This document shows, piece by piece, positions 16,668 to 26,075 of a stretch of DNA of 34,642 nucleotides. The stretch is from assembly GCA_903828145.1 (NCBI GenBank), contig CAIKKY010000025.1, forward strand, positions 1-34,642. The letters run 5' to 3'. Position 1 is the first letter of the stretch, and every line of letters starts with the position of its first letter. The DNA comes from an uncultured Hyphomicrobiales bacterium. Its GTDB lineage: Bacteria > Pseudomonadota > Alphaproteobacteria > Rhizobiales > Devosiaceae. Below the pieces are notes generated by a model. The model saw nothing but the letters and a program-made list of their open reading frames with translations, searched no databases and was not told the DNA's origin. A program made the translations under genes and the position numbers.

Positions 16668-18110
16668 TCACGCGACCTTGAGGGCGCGCGGCAGGGTTAG
16701 CTCGAAACACGTGCCCTCGCTGGCATCGGTCAGCACCAGCGTTGCCCCATGGGCTTCGGCCAGCTCGCGCGCAATCACGAGCCCAAGCCCGGTCCCGCCC
16801 GAGCGGCCTGATCCTTCGAAGGGTTCGAACAGGTGTTCGCGGGCCCGCGGCGGCAGACCGGGGCCGTTGTCGAGCACATCGATCACCAGCGACGCCGGGG
16901 TTTCGCGCAGCGTGACTTCCACCCGGGGCGTGGTCGGGGAATCGGCCATCTGCTCGAGCGCCTCCCGTGCGTTTTTCAACAGATTGGCGAAAAGCCGGGT
17001 GAACTGGCCCGGATCGATCGACACCTTGAGCCCCTGTGGCAAACGGTTGCGCCATTCGATGCGCGGATGTCCGGCAATGGCGGCATCGCCAGCGGCATCA
17101 TCGAGAAGGCTCTTGAGATCGACGGTTTCGAGGGTGGGCGGCAGGGTGTTCTGCCGACCGTAATCCAGCACCTGCTGGGCAAAGCCCACCGCGCGACCAA
17201 TGGATTGGACGAGGCGCGGCGCCAGCCGCTGCACCGCGGGGTCTTCGATATTGGCAACCTGATCGCTCAGCAATTGCGCCGACGTGAGTGTGTTGCGCAG
17301 GTCGTGGTTGATCTTGGCCACCGCCAGACCGAGATCGGCAAGGTGCCGCCGCTGGCGCAGCAGGGTGTAGATATCGGTTTCCATGGCGCGCAGTTCGCGG
17401 TGCATCAGCCCGATTTCATCGCGGCGGCGACTGGCCGATATAATGAGCGTGCCGTTTTCGGGCGCCGCCCGAAAGCCGACCAGGTTGCCGGTAAGCCGCC
17501 GGATCGGCGCGATCAAAAGCCGCGACACAATGACGTAAAGCGTTGCTGAGGTGGCGATGGCGAGGACAAACAGCAAGAAGAAAAACCGCAGCGCAAAGGC
17601 ACCAAGCTCAGCTTTCAGCGGCGCTTCGGGCATCAGCACTTCAATCGAGGCGCCGGGCGACTCGGCGTCTGTCCCCATGATGCGCAGCACGCGGCCCTCG
17701 GGCGCAAACAGCGTATCAAGGGTCCCGGCGATTTCGGTGAAGGTGTTGGCGTGATCCATGTCGATGGTCAGCGCGACATGCGGCAGATCGGCCCCGGCAT
17801 GGGCAATGAGCTGGCTCTGGCCTTCGCTGCGGTAGGCGATGGCGAGCGCACCCGCCGCATTGAGCAGGCGGTCCGTAAGGCTCTGCGGCACGGTCATGGC
17901 GTCGGGTGCGGCGTCCAAGACGCGCGCGGCGACGATGCCGACGCGCTGATGATCGGCCAGCCACCCCAACCGGAAATTGGCCGCCGATGGCATGAACACC
18001 AGCAGTTCAACGACAAGGATAACGGCCAGAATAGCCGTGATGATCCGGAACGACAGGCCATTCAACAGGCCAGGCATGCTGGCTGTGGTCTTTTCGGTGA
18101 TTTGGGTCAT
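16668..18110 (-). CDS. Membrane sensor histidine kinase
   Basis: A 480-residue two-component sensor kinase. Two membrane segments (about 22-40 and 172-198) bracket a periplasmic sensing domain of roughly 130 residues. A HAMP-like linker follows. The dimerisation helix carries KINHDLRNTL with phosphoacceptor H269. The ATP-binding domain has an N box (NLLKNAREAL, 376-385), DNGPGLP (414-420) and GGTGLGLVIA (438-447). No response regulator gene is adjacent, so its partner is encoded elsewhere. It starts 20 bases after the flavoprotein gene in the same direction, so the two are probably co-transcribed. The stimulus is unknown; co-transcription with a redox-type flavoprotein makes a redox or envelope signal possible, but this is a guess. 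Confidence 0.92.
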   Translation of the reverse strand: MTQITEKTTASMPGLLNGLSFRIITAILAVILVVELLVFMPSAANFRLGWLADHQRVGIVAARVLDAAPDAMTVPQSLTDRLLNAAGALAIAYRSEGQSQLIAHAGADLPHVALTIDMDHANTFTEIAGTLDTLFAPEGRVLRIMGTDAESPGASIEVLMPEAPLKAELGAFALRFFFLLFVLAIATSATLYVIVSRLLIAPIRRLTGNLVGFRAAPENGTLIISASRRRDEIGLMHRELRAMETDIYTLLRQRRHLADLGLAVAKINHDLRNTLTSAQLLSDQVANIEDPAVQRLAPRLVQSIGRAVGFAQQVLDYGRQNTLPPTLETVDLKSLLDDAAGDAAIAGHPRIEWRNRLPQGLKVSIDPGQFTRLFANLLKNAREALEQMADSPTTPRVEVTLRETPASLVIDVLDNGPGLPPRAREHLFEPFEGSGRSGGTGLGLVIARELAEAHGATLVLTDASEGTCFELTLPRALKVA

Positions 18111-18130
18111 GAGCGATACCTAAATAAGGC

Positions 18131-19600
18131 TTAAGCGTTGCGCTGACCAGACTTGTCCATAACCCTGCGTATTTGACGGCGGAGGGCGACCCATCGCTCG
18201 AGGATCGGGCGGACCCTTGCATCGAGACGTCGATGCACCAGGCCCTGCACCAGCGCGGCGTGCGTGCCATAGGGCAGCGCCAGGTGGCCCAGATCGGCAA
18301 GCCGCATGGATTTGCTGATCGCCAGCGCAAAAAGCGCAATCAATTCACCGGCCTCGGGCCCAACCACGGCCGCCCCGAGGATATGCTCATCGGGGGTAAT
18401 CAGCACCCGCAGCTGGCCATCGGCCCGAAGACCCGCGCGGGCCCGGTCGTTCTCGCCATAGCCGATGCGGATGACCTCATAGCCGCGCCGGCCTTTCATG
18501 CGCCTGAGGTCGGTTTCCGAGAGCCCCACTTCGGCCAGTGCCGGATCGGTGCGCATCAGGCGGGGCACGGCCGCCAGATCGGGCCGGGCAGCAACGCCGA
18601 ACAGGATCCTGTCGGCGAGAAACGCCGCTTCCGTGACCGCAGCAGCCACAGTGCCCACCTGGTCCGTGGCAGCGACCGCGTAGATACGCCCGTTGGTGGT
18701 GCGGCCCGCTGCTGTCAGCCGCAGCCGCGATGGGTCGGCCTTCAGCCGCTGCACACCGGCCAGTTCGAGGCCCAGACCATCGAGCCGGGGCCGCCGCTCG
18801 GTGACGAGCAGCAGGTGAGAAATATCGAGAAGATCATCGCCCTCGGCATGGCGCACCCGCGCCCCGATGCCCATCGAGCGGGCCTTGAGTTCGACAAGGG
18901 CAGTGGCCGGGCGGAGCCGCACCCCTTCGCGCTCGAGCCGGGCGAGAATGGGGGCCATCAGATCGGCATCGGCTTGCGGCAGGAGCCGCGGGGCGGGGTC
19001 CACCAGCGTCACCTCGGCGCCCAGCCTGCGGTAGGCCTGCGCCAGTTCGAGCGAGCGCGGCGTGGCCCCGGCGATCAACAGATGGGTGAGCTTGCGGGTA
19101 TTGTCGAGAATGGTATCGAGCGTGAAATAGGGGACATCGTTGAGCCCCTCGAGCGGCGGCACCACCGATTCCGTGCCGGTGGCGATCAGGGTGGCGGCGG
19201 GGCGGATATGGGTTTCACCGACGAGCAGCGTGCGCTTGTCGATGAAGCGGGCCTCGCCTTTCAGTGTGGTGACGCCCAGCGCGTTGAGACGGGGCTCGGC
19301 AAGCTGCGGCGCCGTGGCGGCGATCAGGGCATCGACCCGGCCATGCACCTTGCGCCACACGGGGCGCGGCGACTCGGTTTCAATGCCGAAGGACCCGGCT
19401 TCGCGCACAGACTCGGCGCGGTTTGCCGCCTCGATCAGGCCCAGCGCGGGTACAGCGCCCAGCGTCAGCGTATCGCCGCCAAAGCGGTGTCGTTCGATCA
19501 GCACCACACGGGCACCCAACCGGACCGCCCGCTCGGCCGCTGCAATGCCGCCTGCCCCTGCTCCGATGATGCAGAGATCAGGATATAACCAATCCGCCAA
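18131..19600 (-). CDS. FAD-dependent pyridine nucleotide oxidoreductase, cysteine-less disulfide-reductase homologue
   Basis: About 489 residues from a TTG start at 19600, which has AGAGG six bases upstream and places the FAD-binding motif at the N-terminus (LCIIGAGAGGIAAAERA, about 9-25). The in-frame ATG at 19702 would add 34 unlikely residues. The overall layout matches dihydrolipoamide dehydrogenase/mercuric reductase-type flavoproteins. The active-site segment, however, reads GGDTLTLGAVPALG (41-54): the redox cysteines of the family consensus GGTCxNxGCxPSK are T44 and A49. The C-terminal His-Glu pair is also missing (LPYGTHAALV in its place). The NAD-binding glycine motif is degenerate (IAGATPRS). 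It therefore cannot use the usual disulfide chemistry; it may be an FAD-dependent dehydrogenase or a non-catalytic protein. The histidine kinase gene follows after 20 bases. Confidence 0.85.
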   Translation of the reverse strand: MADWLYPDLCIIGAGAGGIAAAERAVRLGARVVLIERHRFGGDTLTLGAVPALGLIEAANRAESVREAGSFGIETESPRPVWRKVHGRVDALIAATAPQLAEPRLNALGVTTLKGEARFIDKRTLLVGETHIRPAATLIATGTESVVPPLEGLNDVPYFTLDTILDNTRKLTHLLIAGATPRSLELAQAYRRLGAEVTLVDPAPRLLPQADADLMAPILARLEREGVRLRPATALVELKARSMGIGARVRHAEGDDLLDISHLLLVTERRPRLDGLGLELAGVQRLKADPSRLRLTAAGRTTNGRIYAVAATDQVGTVAAAVTEAAFLADRILFGVAARPDLAAVPRLMRTDPALAEVGLSETDLRRMKGRRGYEVIRIGYGENDRARAGLRADGQLRVLITPDEHILGAAVVGPEAGELIALFALAISKSMRLADLGHLALPYGTHAALVQGLVHRRLDARVRPILERWVALRRQIRRVMDKSGQRNA

Positions 19601-19717
19601 GTTTGCCTCTTTCAGGGTGCCTTGCCCTTTTTGGGTAGTTTGCCCGCACCGGGGGTTCTCAACAAGCCCCGGCGCCGATAGGGTCGCGTCAGATGTCCCC
19701 ACCCCCGACGTGGCGCG

Positions 19718-19746
19718 TTGACTTGCCGGGCGGGATTGCCTATAAG
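19718..19746 (+). promoter_or_regulatory. Strong sigma70-type promoter for rpmH-rnpA-yidC
   Basis: TTGACT (19718-19723) and TATAAG (19741-19746) with an ideal 17-base spacer. It lies about 100 bases upstream of the rpmH start, giving a 5' leader of roughly 95 bases. It is the best promoter-like sequence in the window, fitting a highly expressed ribosomal protein gene. Confidence 0.75.
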
Positions 19747-19848
19747 CCCGCCAAACTTGCTGCTTGGGTCCTTGGTATCAGGGGCGGAGCGGCGCGCACC
19801 TGCGAAATCTTAGAGTTAGGGAACCGCGCTCGGGCGTGGTGTTACACC

Positions 19849-19983
19849 GTGAAACGTACTTTCCAGCCGAGCACGCTTGTTCGCACCCGCCGCCATGGCT
19901 TCCGGGCCCGTATGGCCACGAAGAATGGTCGCAAGATCCTCAGCCGCCGCCGTGCGGTGGGCCGCAAGCGCCTCAGCGCTTAA
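19849..19983 (+). CDS. rpmH: 50S ribosomal protein L34
   Basis: The 44-residue product is a complete and typical L34: [20 protein letters not shown] followed by [20 protein letters not shown]. It is a very basic protein of the large ribosomal subunit that contacts 23S rRNA. The start is GTG at 19849, which gives exactly the family length; no ATG is available at that point. It is the first gene of the classic rpmH-rnpA-yidC cluster and is preceded by a strong promoter. Confidence 0.98.
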   Translation: MKRTFQPSTLVRTRRHGFRARMATKNGRKILSRRRAVGRKRLSA

Positions 19984-20025
19984 GCCGGATGGCGCCCTTT
20001 TCACCAACCGCCTCTGCGGGAGGTC

Positions 20026-20370
20026 ATGGTGCGGCGCCTCAAAAAACGTGCTGAATTCATGAGGGTCGCCCGGGGCATACGCGTCGGGCGCTCTTACTTT
20101 TCGTTACAGGCGACCGCCGTAGCTGCGGCCGACGAGCCGGGCCTCGGCTTTACGGTGACCAAGCAGATGGGCAATTCGCCCGAGCGAAATCGCATCCGCC
20201 GACGGCTGAAAGCGGCATCGCTGGCTTGCGCTGTGGGCTTTAAGCCCCAACATGACTACGTGCTTGTCGGGCGCCGCGACGCGCTCTACGTGCCCTTCGA
20301 CAAACTGGTCGGCGAACTTGCCGGCGCCCTTTCCAAGATCAATTCCCGGATGCCAACCGATGCAGTCTGA
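20026..20370 (+). CDS. rnpA: Ribonuclease P protein component
   Basis: A 114-residue basic protein, the protein subunit of RNase P, which with the rnpB RNA removes 5' leaders from tRNA precursors. The family signature is the RNR motif (RNRIRRRLKAA, 54-64), preceded by GFTVTKQMGN (41-50) in place of the usual GxxVSKKxGxAV segment. The GGAGG before the ATG at 20026 is only two bases away, so the adjacent in-frame GTG at 20029 may be the true start. Its last 11 bases overlap the start of yidC, indicating coupled translation. The position after rpmH is the standard bacterial arrangement. Confidence 0.96.
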   Translation: MVRRLKKRAEFMRVARGIRVGRSYFSLQATAVAAADEPGLGFTVTKQMGNSPERNRIRRRLKAASLACAVGFKPQHDYVLVGRRDALYVPFDKLVGELAGALSKINSRMPTDAV

Positions 20371-22216
20371 TAACAACCGCAACATGATCATCGCGATCGT
20401 GCTGAGTATCGTGGTGCTGTTTGGCTGGCAGTTTCTTGTTGCCGGTCCACAACTGGAAAAAGCGCAGCAGGATGCGGCGCTGCGCGCACAGCAGACGGCC
20501 GCAACCTCGGCCGATACAACCGCTGCTGCCATAGCAACCCCGGGCGCTGCGGGCACAACGGCGGCTCCGGCCGTGGCCGGTGGCGTTGCCACTTATGCCA
20601 CGCGGGCCGATGCGCTGGCCGCCTCGCCGCGTGTCGCCATCGACAGCCCGGCGCTCAAGGGCTCGATCAATCTCAAGGGCGCCCGGATCGATGATCTGGA
20701 GCTGAAGGAATATAAAGAGACCGTCGACGCCAACTCGCCGATCATCACGCTGTTGACGCCGTCGGGCGCGACGGGCGGGTACTATATCGAGCGCGGCTAT
20801 GTGACGGCCACCGGCACGCTGGATGGCATGCCCGGCGCCGATGCGCTGTGGACGCTCGAAGGCGGTGCGACGACGCTGACCAAGGATGCACCGGTCACCC
20901 TCAGCTGGACCAATGGCCAGGGTCTCACGTTCAAGCGCGTCTACACGGTGGACGATCATTACCTGTTTACCGTCACCGATACGGTGTCGAACACCGGGAC
21001 CGGTGATGTCGCGCTCGTGCCCTATTCGCGCATTGTGCGCGAAGGCACGCCCGTGGTGCATAATTTCTTCGTGCAGCACGAAGGGCCGCTCGGGGTGTTC
21101 GGGCCGAACAACCTCGTGTCGAAGAAATATTCCGATGTCATCAATGACAAGGTGATCAATACCCCGAGCCCGACGGGCGGCTGGGTTGGCTTTGGCGATA
21201 AATACTGGGCGACGGCCGTCATTGCCGCGCCGGGCACGCCGATCAACTCGCGGATCTCGCACCAGGTGCAGGGCTCGCTCGATGTCTACCAGACCAGCCT
21301 TGCCGACAGCACGCCGCTTCTCGTGCCGGCTGGCGGCTCGGCGGACCTCAAATCCTATGTGTTCGCGGGCGCCAAGCAGACCCGTGTCATCGATGGCTAT
21401 GACAAGACCTATGGCTTTGACCGGCTCGAACTGCTGATCGACTGGGGCTGGCTGCACTTCATCACCCGCCCGATGTTCGAACTGATCCAGTTCCTCTATG
21501 GCGTATTGGGCAATTTCGGCCTCGCCATCCTCGCGGTGACCGTCATCGTGAAGGGCCTGTTCTTCCCGCTGGCCAACCGCTCCTATGCCTCCATGGCGGC
21601 GATGCGGCGCGTGCAGCCTGAAATGAAATCCATCCAGGAGCGTTTCAAGGACGATCGCGCGCAGCAGCAGCAGGCGATGATGGAGCTGTACAAGAAAGAA
21701 AAGATCAACCCGCTCTCGGGGTGCTGGCCCGTCCTGATCCAGGTGCCGGTGTTCTTTGCGCTCTACACCGTGATCTTCATCTCGCTGGAAATGCGGCATG
21801 CGCCGTTCTTCGGCTGGATCGTTGATCTGGCGGCGCCTGATCCGACGAATGTGTTCACGCTGTTCGGGCTCATTCCCTGGGACCCCACGGCGCTGCCGTT
21901 CTTCGGTGGCTTCCTGCACCTTGGCGTCTGGCCCTTGCTGATGGGCGTCACCATGTGGGTACAGATGCGGCTCAATCCGCCGCCGCCGGATCCGACGCAG
22001 GCCGCAATCTTCAACTGGATGCCGGTGATCTTCACCTTCATGCTGGGCACCTTCCCGGCGGGGCTCGTGATCTACTGGGCGTGGAACAACCTGCTGTCGA
22101 TTACGCAGCAATGGTTCATCATGACCCGGCACGGGGCGACGGTGGACCTGTTCGGCAACATCGCCGCGAGCTTCCGGCGCAAGCCGGTGGAAAAGCCGGC
22201 AGACGGCAAGAACTGA
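20360..22216 (+). CDS. yidC: Membrane protein insertase YidC
   Basis: A 618-residue inner-membrane insertase and chaperone that places proteins in the cytoplasmic membrane alone or with SecYEG. The start is ATG 20360, which gives the usual opening (QSDNNRNMI) followed by the first membrane segment (about 9-26). An Ala/Thr-rich linker and a large periplasmic domain cover roughly 50-360. The conserved C-terminal insertase domain with the remaining membrane segments begins near 385 ([20 protein letters not shown], then [16 protein letters not shown]). A basic tail ([13 protein letters not shown]) ends the protein. The length and N-terminal periplasmic domain are those of Gram-negative YidC. It overlaps rnpA by 11 bases. 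Confidence 0.97.
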   Translation: MQSDNNRNMIIAIVLSIVVLFGWQFLVAGPQLEKAQQDAALRAQQTAATSADTTAAAIATPGAAGTTAAPAVAGGVATYATRADALAASPRVAIDSPALKGSINLKGARIDDLELKEYKETVDANSPIITLLTPSGATGGYYIERGYVTATGTLDGMPGADALWTLEGGATTLTKDAPVTLSWTNGQGLTFKRVYTVDDHYLFTVTDTVSNTGTGDVALVPYSRIVREGTPVVHNFFVQHEGPLGVFGPNNLVSKKYSDVINDKVINTPSPTGGWVGFGDKYWATAVIAAPGTPINSRISHQVQGSLDVYQTSLADSTPLLVPAGGSADLKSYVFAGAKQTRVIDGYDKTYGFDRLELLIDWGWLHFITRPMFELIQFLYGVLGNFGLAILAVTVIVKGLFFPLANRSYASMAAMRRVQPEMKSIQERFKDDRAQQQQAMMELYKKEKINPLSGCWPVLIQVPVFFALYTVIFISLEMRHAPFFGWIVDLAAPDPTNVFTLFGLIPWDPTALPFFGGFLHLGVWPLLMGVTMWVQMRLNPPPPDPTQAAIFNWMPVIFTFMLGTFPAGLVIYWAWNNLLSITQQWFIMTRHGATVDLFGNIAASFRRKPVEKPADGKN

Positions 22217-22221
22217 TGCAG

Positions 22222-22249
22222 GAGGGCGCCTCGGGCGCCCTTCTCGTTT
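22222..22249 (+). terminator. Possible intrinsic terminator after yidC
   Basis: AGGGCGCC (22223-22230) and GGCGCCCT (22234-22241) form a perfect eight-base-pair stem with a three-base loop, followed by the T-rich but interrupted TCTCGTTT. It lies six bases after the yidC stop. The imperfect U-tract suggests partial termination with read-through into engB. Confidence 0.5.
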
Positions 22250-22268
22250 CAGCGAAGTGGAAAAGACC

Positions 22269-22913
22269 ATGACTGAGGGCAAATTCAGTGCCGACCAGAT
22301 CGAAGCCGGGCGGCTGCTGTTTGCCCGGCCTTTCGAGTTCATCAAGGGCTGCGTGCGTATTGCCGACCTGCCGCCGACGGATCGGCTGGAAATTGCATTT
22401 GCCGGACGGTCGAATGTCGGCAAGTCCTCGCTCATCAACGCGCTGACCGGCACCACGGGCCTCGCCCGCACGTCGAACACCCCGGGCCGCACGCAGGAAC
22501 TGAATATTTTCGAGAGCCAGTCGGCCCCGCTGCGCATTGTCGACATGCCGGGCTATGGCTATGCCAAGGCTCCCGAAGACAAGGTGAAGCAGTGGACGCG
22601 GCTCGTTCACGCCTACCTTGTGGGCCGCCCCAACCTGCGGCGGGTCTATGTGCTGATCGATGGCCGCCATGGCCCGAACGGCAATGACCTGAGCGTGATG
22701 AACGAACTCGATCGCGCCGCCGTGAGCTATCAGGTGGTGTTGACCAAGGCCGATAAGCCGCTGCGGGCCGAGCTTGAGCAATCAGTGGCAAAGACGCGCG
22801 CCGCCATCGCCAAGCGTCCGGCCGCGCACCCGGAACTCGTGGTGACCTCCAGCGAGACCAAATCAGGCATGGACCTGCTGCGGGCCGAAATCCGCGTACT
22901 GCTCGACCAATAA
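22269..22913 (+). CDS. yihA: Ribosome biogenesis GTP-binding protein EngB/YihA
   Basis: A 214-residue TRAFAC-class GTPase needed for assembly of the large ribosomal subunit. The G1 P-loop is GRSNVGKSS (46-54), G3 is [10 protein letters not shown] (92-101) and G4 is TKAD (159-162), with a late [11 protein letters not shown] region corresponding to G5. I chose ATG 22269; an in-frame GTG at 22257 adds four residues and cannot be excluded because neither start has a strong Shine-Dalgarno sequence. It follows yidC with a hairpin between, as in many alphaproteobacteria. Its stop is immediately followed by a terminator shared with the convergent msrB gene. Confidence 0.95.
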   Translation: MTEGKFSADQIEAGRLLFARPFEFIKGCVRIADLPPTDRLEIAFAGRSNVGKSSLINALTGTTGLARTSNTPGRTQELNIFESQSAPLRIVDMPGYGYAKAPEDKVKQWTRLVHAYLVGRPNLRRVYVLIDGRHGPNGNDLSVMNELDRAAVSYQVVLTKADKPLRAELEQSVAKTRAAIAKRPAAHPELVVTSSETKSGMDLLRAEIRVLLDQ

Positions 22914-22935
22914 AACGCCGCCCGGAGGCGGCGTT
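22914..22935 (-). terminator. Intrinsic terminator between engB and msrB
   Basis: AACGCCGCC (22914-22922) pairs with GGCGGCGTT (22927-22935) around loop CGGA. Read on the minus strand the stem is followed by TTTTATT, so it ends msrB transcripts; on the plus strand only two T residues follow, so it is weaker for engB. The two genes converge on it. Confidence 0.8.
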
Positions 22936-22952
22936 ACCGGCGTTAACCGGGT

Positions 22953-23432
22953 TCAGGCCGGCGTAAAGCCGAGGGCCACGCCGTTGATGCAGTACCGCAA
23001 GCCGGTTGGCTGAGGACCATCGTCAAACACATGGCCCAGATGCCCGCCGCAGCGGCTGCAATGGACTTCCTTGCGTTCATAGCCGAGATCAAAATCCGAC
23101 GATTCGCCCACGGCGCCGGTGAGCGGGGCATAAAAGCTCGGCCAGCCCGTACCGGATTCGAACTTGGTTTCCGCCGCAAACAGCGGCAGGGCGCAGCCCG
23201 CGCAATCGAATGTCCCCGCCCGGTGCTCCTCCAGCAGGGCCGAAGTCCAGGGGCGCTCGGTCGCCTGCTCGCGCAGCACCGCGTAGGCGAGCGGCGAAAG
23301 GCGCTTTCGCCATTCGACCTCGGTGAACTCAACGGTCCATGCGCCAGCCCGGACCGCAAGGGGCAGGACGGCGGTGCCAAAGGCGAGCTGGGCCAGCAGC
23401 ATTTTCAACAAGGATCGGCGCGAGGGGTGCAT
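22953..23432 (-). CDS. msrB: Peptide-methionine (R)-S-oxide reductase MsrB, Tat-exported
   Basis: A 159-residue enzyme that reduces methionine-R-sulfoxide in oxidised proteins. The start is ATG 23432 with AGGAGG eight bases upstream; longer frames (to 23534) lack this. The first 30 residues are a twin-arginine signal: SRRSLLK (4-10) followed by a hydrophobic stretch ending near LAVRAGA. The catalytic domain has two zinc CxxC pairs (C77/C80 and C125/C128), GTGWPSF (94-100) and catalytic C148 in RYCING. It is therefore predicted to act in the periplasm, unlike typical cytosolic MsrB. The resolving cysteine position carries other residues (G94-T-G-W follows FES), so recycling may use another reductant. 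It is monocistronic, convergent with engB and divergent from argB. Confidence 0.92.
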   Translation of the reverse strand: MHPSRRSLLKMLLAQLAFGTAVLPLAVRAGAWTVEFTEVEWRKRLSPLAYAVLREQATERPWTSALLEEHRAGTFDCAGCALPLFAAETKFESGTGWPSFYAPLTGAVGESSDFDLGYERKEVHCSRCGGHLGHVFDDGPQPTGLRYCINGVALGFTPA

Positions 23433-23639
23433 GGTGGACCTCCTGTAAGAACGCAGTCTAGCGCGGCGCTGAACGCCAGGTGCATCAAAGCGGCGTGTAC
23501 TCCAAGTACGGCATTCACCCCCTTTCGGGATCACTGCCGCTAATTCGACGCTATTTGTTGGTGAAGCGACGCGCCCTTAGCGCTTCCGTCTTTCGCAGAA
23601 TGCGCTATAGGACGAGAAAATCGGAGTGTTTAGCGCGCC

Positions 23640-24530
23640 ATGGCCGACATCGAGAGCTTTTCCCGCGACGCCGCCGTTCTGAGCCAAGCCCTGCCCTATA
23701 TGCAGCGGTACGAAGGCAAGACCGTTGTCGTCAAATACGGCGGCCATGCGATGGGCGACATCGCGCTCGGCCGCGCCTTTGCGCGCGACATCGCGCTGTT
23801 GAAGCAATCGAAGGTCAACCCGATCGTCGTCCATGGCGGCGGGCCGCAGATTGCGAACATGCTGAAAAAACTCGGCATCGAAAGCCGGTTTGAAGGCGGT
23901 TTGCGCGTCACCGACCAGCGCACCATGGAAGTGGTGGAAATGGTGCTGGCGGGCTCGATCAACAAGGAAATCGTGGCCCTCATCAATGCCGAGGGCGAAT
24001 GGGCCATTGGGCTGTGCGGCAAAGACGGCAACATGGTCTTTGCCAAAAAGGCGCACAAAATGGTGCGCGACCCCGGCTCGAGTGAGGATCGCGAACTGGA
24101 TCTCGGCTTTGTCGGCGAACCGGTGGAAGTCGACCGCACCCTGCTCGATCTGCTCGCCCGATCAGAAATGATTCCGGTCATTGCGCCGGTGGCGCCGGGC
24201 CGCGACGGGCATACCTATAATATCAATGCCGATATCTTCGCAGGCGCCATCGCCGGATCGCTCGGGGCCAAGCGCCTGCTGTTCCTGACCGATGTCGATG
24301 GCGTGCTCGATGCGGACAAGAAACTCATCCCAGAACTCAGCATGCGCGAAGCGCGTCAGATGATCGCCGATGGCATCATCACCGGCGGCATGATCCCCAA
24401 GGTGGAAACCTGCCTCGAAGCGCTCGAAAGCGGCGTGGAAGGCGTGGTGATCCTCAATGGCAAGACCCCGCATGTGGTGCTGGTGGAACTCTTCACCGAG
24501 CATGGCGCGGGTACGCTGATTGTGCGCTGA
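23640..24530 (+). CDS. argB: Acetylglutamate kinase
   Basis: A 296-residue amino-acid kinase that phosphorylates N-acetylglutamate, the second step of arginine synthesis. Visible motifs include [10 protein letters not shown] (29-38), VVHGGGPQI (63-71), [17 protein letters not shown] in the substrate region, and [14 protein letters not shown] with FLTDVDGVL in the C-terminal ATP-binding half. The length is normal for the family. ATG 23640 is preceded by GGAG about 12 bases upstream, which is somewhat far. In many Hyphomicrobiales argB follows engB; here msrB, on the opposite strand, lies between them. A strong terminator follows. Confidence 0.97.
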   Translation: MADIESFSRDAAVLSQALPYMQRYEGKTVVVKYGGHAMGDIALGRAFARDIALLKQSKVNPIVVHGGGPQIANMLKKLGIESRFEGGLRVTDQRTMEVVEMVLAGSINKEIVALINAEGEWAIGLCGKDGNMVFAKKAHKMVRDPGSSEDRELDLGFVGEPVEVDRTLLDLLARSEMIPVIAPVAPGRDGHTYNINADIFAGAIAGSLGAKRLLFLTDVDGVLDADKKLIPELSMREARQMIADGIITGGMIPKVETCLEALESGVEGVVILNGKTPHVVLVELFTEHGAGTLIVR

Positions 24531-24553
24531 GGGCTTTGCCCCTTCGTAACGAA

Positions 24554-24585
24554 AAGGGCCGCCTTTGGGGCGGCCCTTGGTTTTT
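24554..24585. terminator. Bidirectional intrinsic terminator between argB and the MFS gene
   Basis: AAGGGCCGCC (24554-24563) and GGCGGCCCTT (24569-24578) form a perfect ten-base-pair stem with a five-base loop, followed by GG and TTTTT (24581-24585) on the plus strand. On the minus strand the stem is followed by a TTTT run as well. It ends both argB and the convergent transporter gene. Confidence 0.9.
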
Positions 24586-24590
24586 CTGCC

Positions 24591-26075
24591 TTATGCTTCA
24601 ACAGGCGGCGGCGGCGCCGCATAGGCCTGGGGCTTGGGCGTCTTGAGGAACAGCGTCAACACGGCCACGGCGGTGAAAACGACCACCTGATAGGTGAGCG
24701 CCGGACCAGCGGCCGCGGCGAACGCCCGAGCCGGAGACGCGCCCGAGGCAAAGCCAGCCGAAAGATCGGTGAAGAAGATTTCACCGACGAGCGCCACGCC
24801 AATGGCCCCGCCAATCTGCTGGAACGCCTGCAGCGCGCCCGAGCCCGAGCCCGCATCGCGGTGCGGCACAGACGCGAGCACGGTCTGGAACAGACCCGAG
24901 AAGCCCATGCCCAGACCGCAACCGGCGATGAACAGCGGCGGCAGCAGCACGAACTGATTGAGCGTTTCGCCCAGGTCGCGGATGACGAGATCGAGCCAGA
25001 GCACGCCCACGGCGAGCAGCACGGCACCCAGCGTCCAGCGTTCCTTGAGGTAGCGCTGACCCAGCCGACCAATGAAGATCGAGACGATCATGACGCCCAC
25101 CGAGAAGGGCGTGTTGGTGAGCCCCGATTCGAGCGCGGTGTAGCCGAAACCCGCCTGCAGCATCAGCGAAATGACGAAGAACAGCGCCGGCACGCCGGAG
25201 GCGAACAGGGTGGCCGTGATGAGGCCGAGGAGATAGCCCCGGTTGGTCATCAGGCCGTAGTTCAGCAGTTCCGGGCCCTTGCGGCGGTCCTGATGGCGCT
25301 CCCAGATGACAAAGGCCATGGCGAGGATGACCGACAGGCCGATGAGCGCCCAACACCACAGCGGCCAACCTTCGGTATGGCCTTCGATGAGCGGGAAGAC
25401 GAGCGCCAGCGTAGCCGCGCCAAACAGTCCGATGCCGACGAAATCATTGCGCAGGCCCGGGTGGCCCGGAGTGCGGGCAATCAGGAACCAGCCGGCAACC
25501 AAGGCCAGCAGGCCGACCGGGATGTTGACGAGGAAAATCGGCCGCCAGTCGAGGCCCCAGAGGTTGGCCCCGATCAGCAGGCCGCCCACGATCGGACCCG
25601 CGACAGCGGCGAGACCATTGGCGAGACCAAACAGCGCGAAGGCCTGGCCCTTTTCTTCGGGCGGGAACGTGACCTGAACAATGGCCAGCACCTGCGGGGT
25701 CATCATGGCCCCGGCGAGGCCCTGGAACGCGCGGGCGGCAATCAGCCAGTCAATCGAGGGCGCAAGGCCGCAAAGCGCGGAGGCGAGCGTGAACAGCCCG
25801 ACCCCGAGGAGGAACATGCGCGAGCGGCCGATCACGTCGCCGAGGCGCCCGAAGGGCAGGAGCCCGAGCGCGAAAGCAAGCACATAGGTGGCAATGACCC
25901 ACTCGATATCGGAGGACCTGGCCCCCAGCTGCTGCTGCATGCCGGGCAGCGCCACGTTCACCACCGTCACGTCAATGAGGTTCATGAAGCTGGCGAGAAG
26001 CAGAACGGCGAGCGCAATCCACCGGCGGGGATCGGCATCAGCCTTGCTTTGAGGAACGTGAAACTGCTGGCTCAT
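24591..26075 (-). CDS. MFS multidrug efflux transporter, DHA2 (EmrB/QacA) family
   Basis: A 494-residue inner-membrane proton antiporter. The start is ATG 26075 with AGGA seven bases upstream; an in-frame TTG at 26096 is less likely. Fourteen hydrophobic segments are suggested by the length and pattern. DHA2 hallmarks are the first-helix motif LIDVTVVNVALP (33-44), motif A FGRLGDVIGRSRMF after the second helix, and a motif C-like LAAVAGPIVGGLL in the fifth helix. The C-terminus ends in a proline-rich tail (AAPPPPVEA). Members export drugs, dyes or detergents; the substrate here cannot be told. No membrane-fusion partner (EmrA) or regulator lies beside it, so it may work alone. Confidence 0.92.
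   Translation of the reverse strand: MSQQFHVPQSKADADPRRWIALAVLLLASFMNLIDVTVVNVALPGMQQQLGARSSDIEWVIATYVLAFALGLLPFGRLGDVIGRSRMFLLGVGLFTLASALCGLAPSIDWLIAARAFQGLAGAMMTPQVLAIVQVTFPPEEKGQAFALFGLANGLAAVAGPIVGGLLIGANLWGLDWRPIFLVNIPVGLLALVAGWFLIARTPGHPGLRNDFVGIGLFGAATLALVFPLIEGHTEGWPLWCWALIGLSVILAMAFVIWERHQDRRKGPELLNYGLMTNRGYLLGLITATLFASGVPALFFVISLMLQAGFGYTALESGLTNTPFSVGVMIVSIFIGRLGQRYLKERWTLGAVLLAVGVLWLDLVIRDLGETLNQFVLLPPLFIAGCGLGMGFSGLFQTVLASVPHRDAGSGSGALQAFQQIGGAIGVALVGEIFFTDLSAGFASGASPARAFAAAAGPALTYQVVVFTAVAVLTLFLKTPKPQAYAAPPPPVEA

Noticed and set aside
18173-19588. A 471-codon open frame antisense to the flavoprotein
   Set aside because: It is a shadow of a clear FAD-protein gene, with no motif and His/Gly/Arg-rich composition.
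20339-22546. A 735-codon open frame antisense to yidC and engB
   Set aside because: It lies opposite two certain genes, and its product is rich in Arg, His, Gly and Pro with no domain, as expected for an open antisense frame in high-GC DNA.
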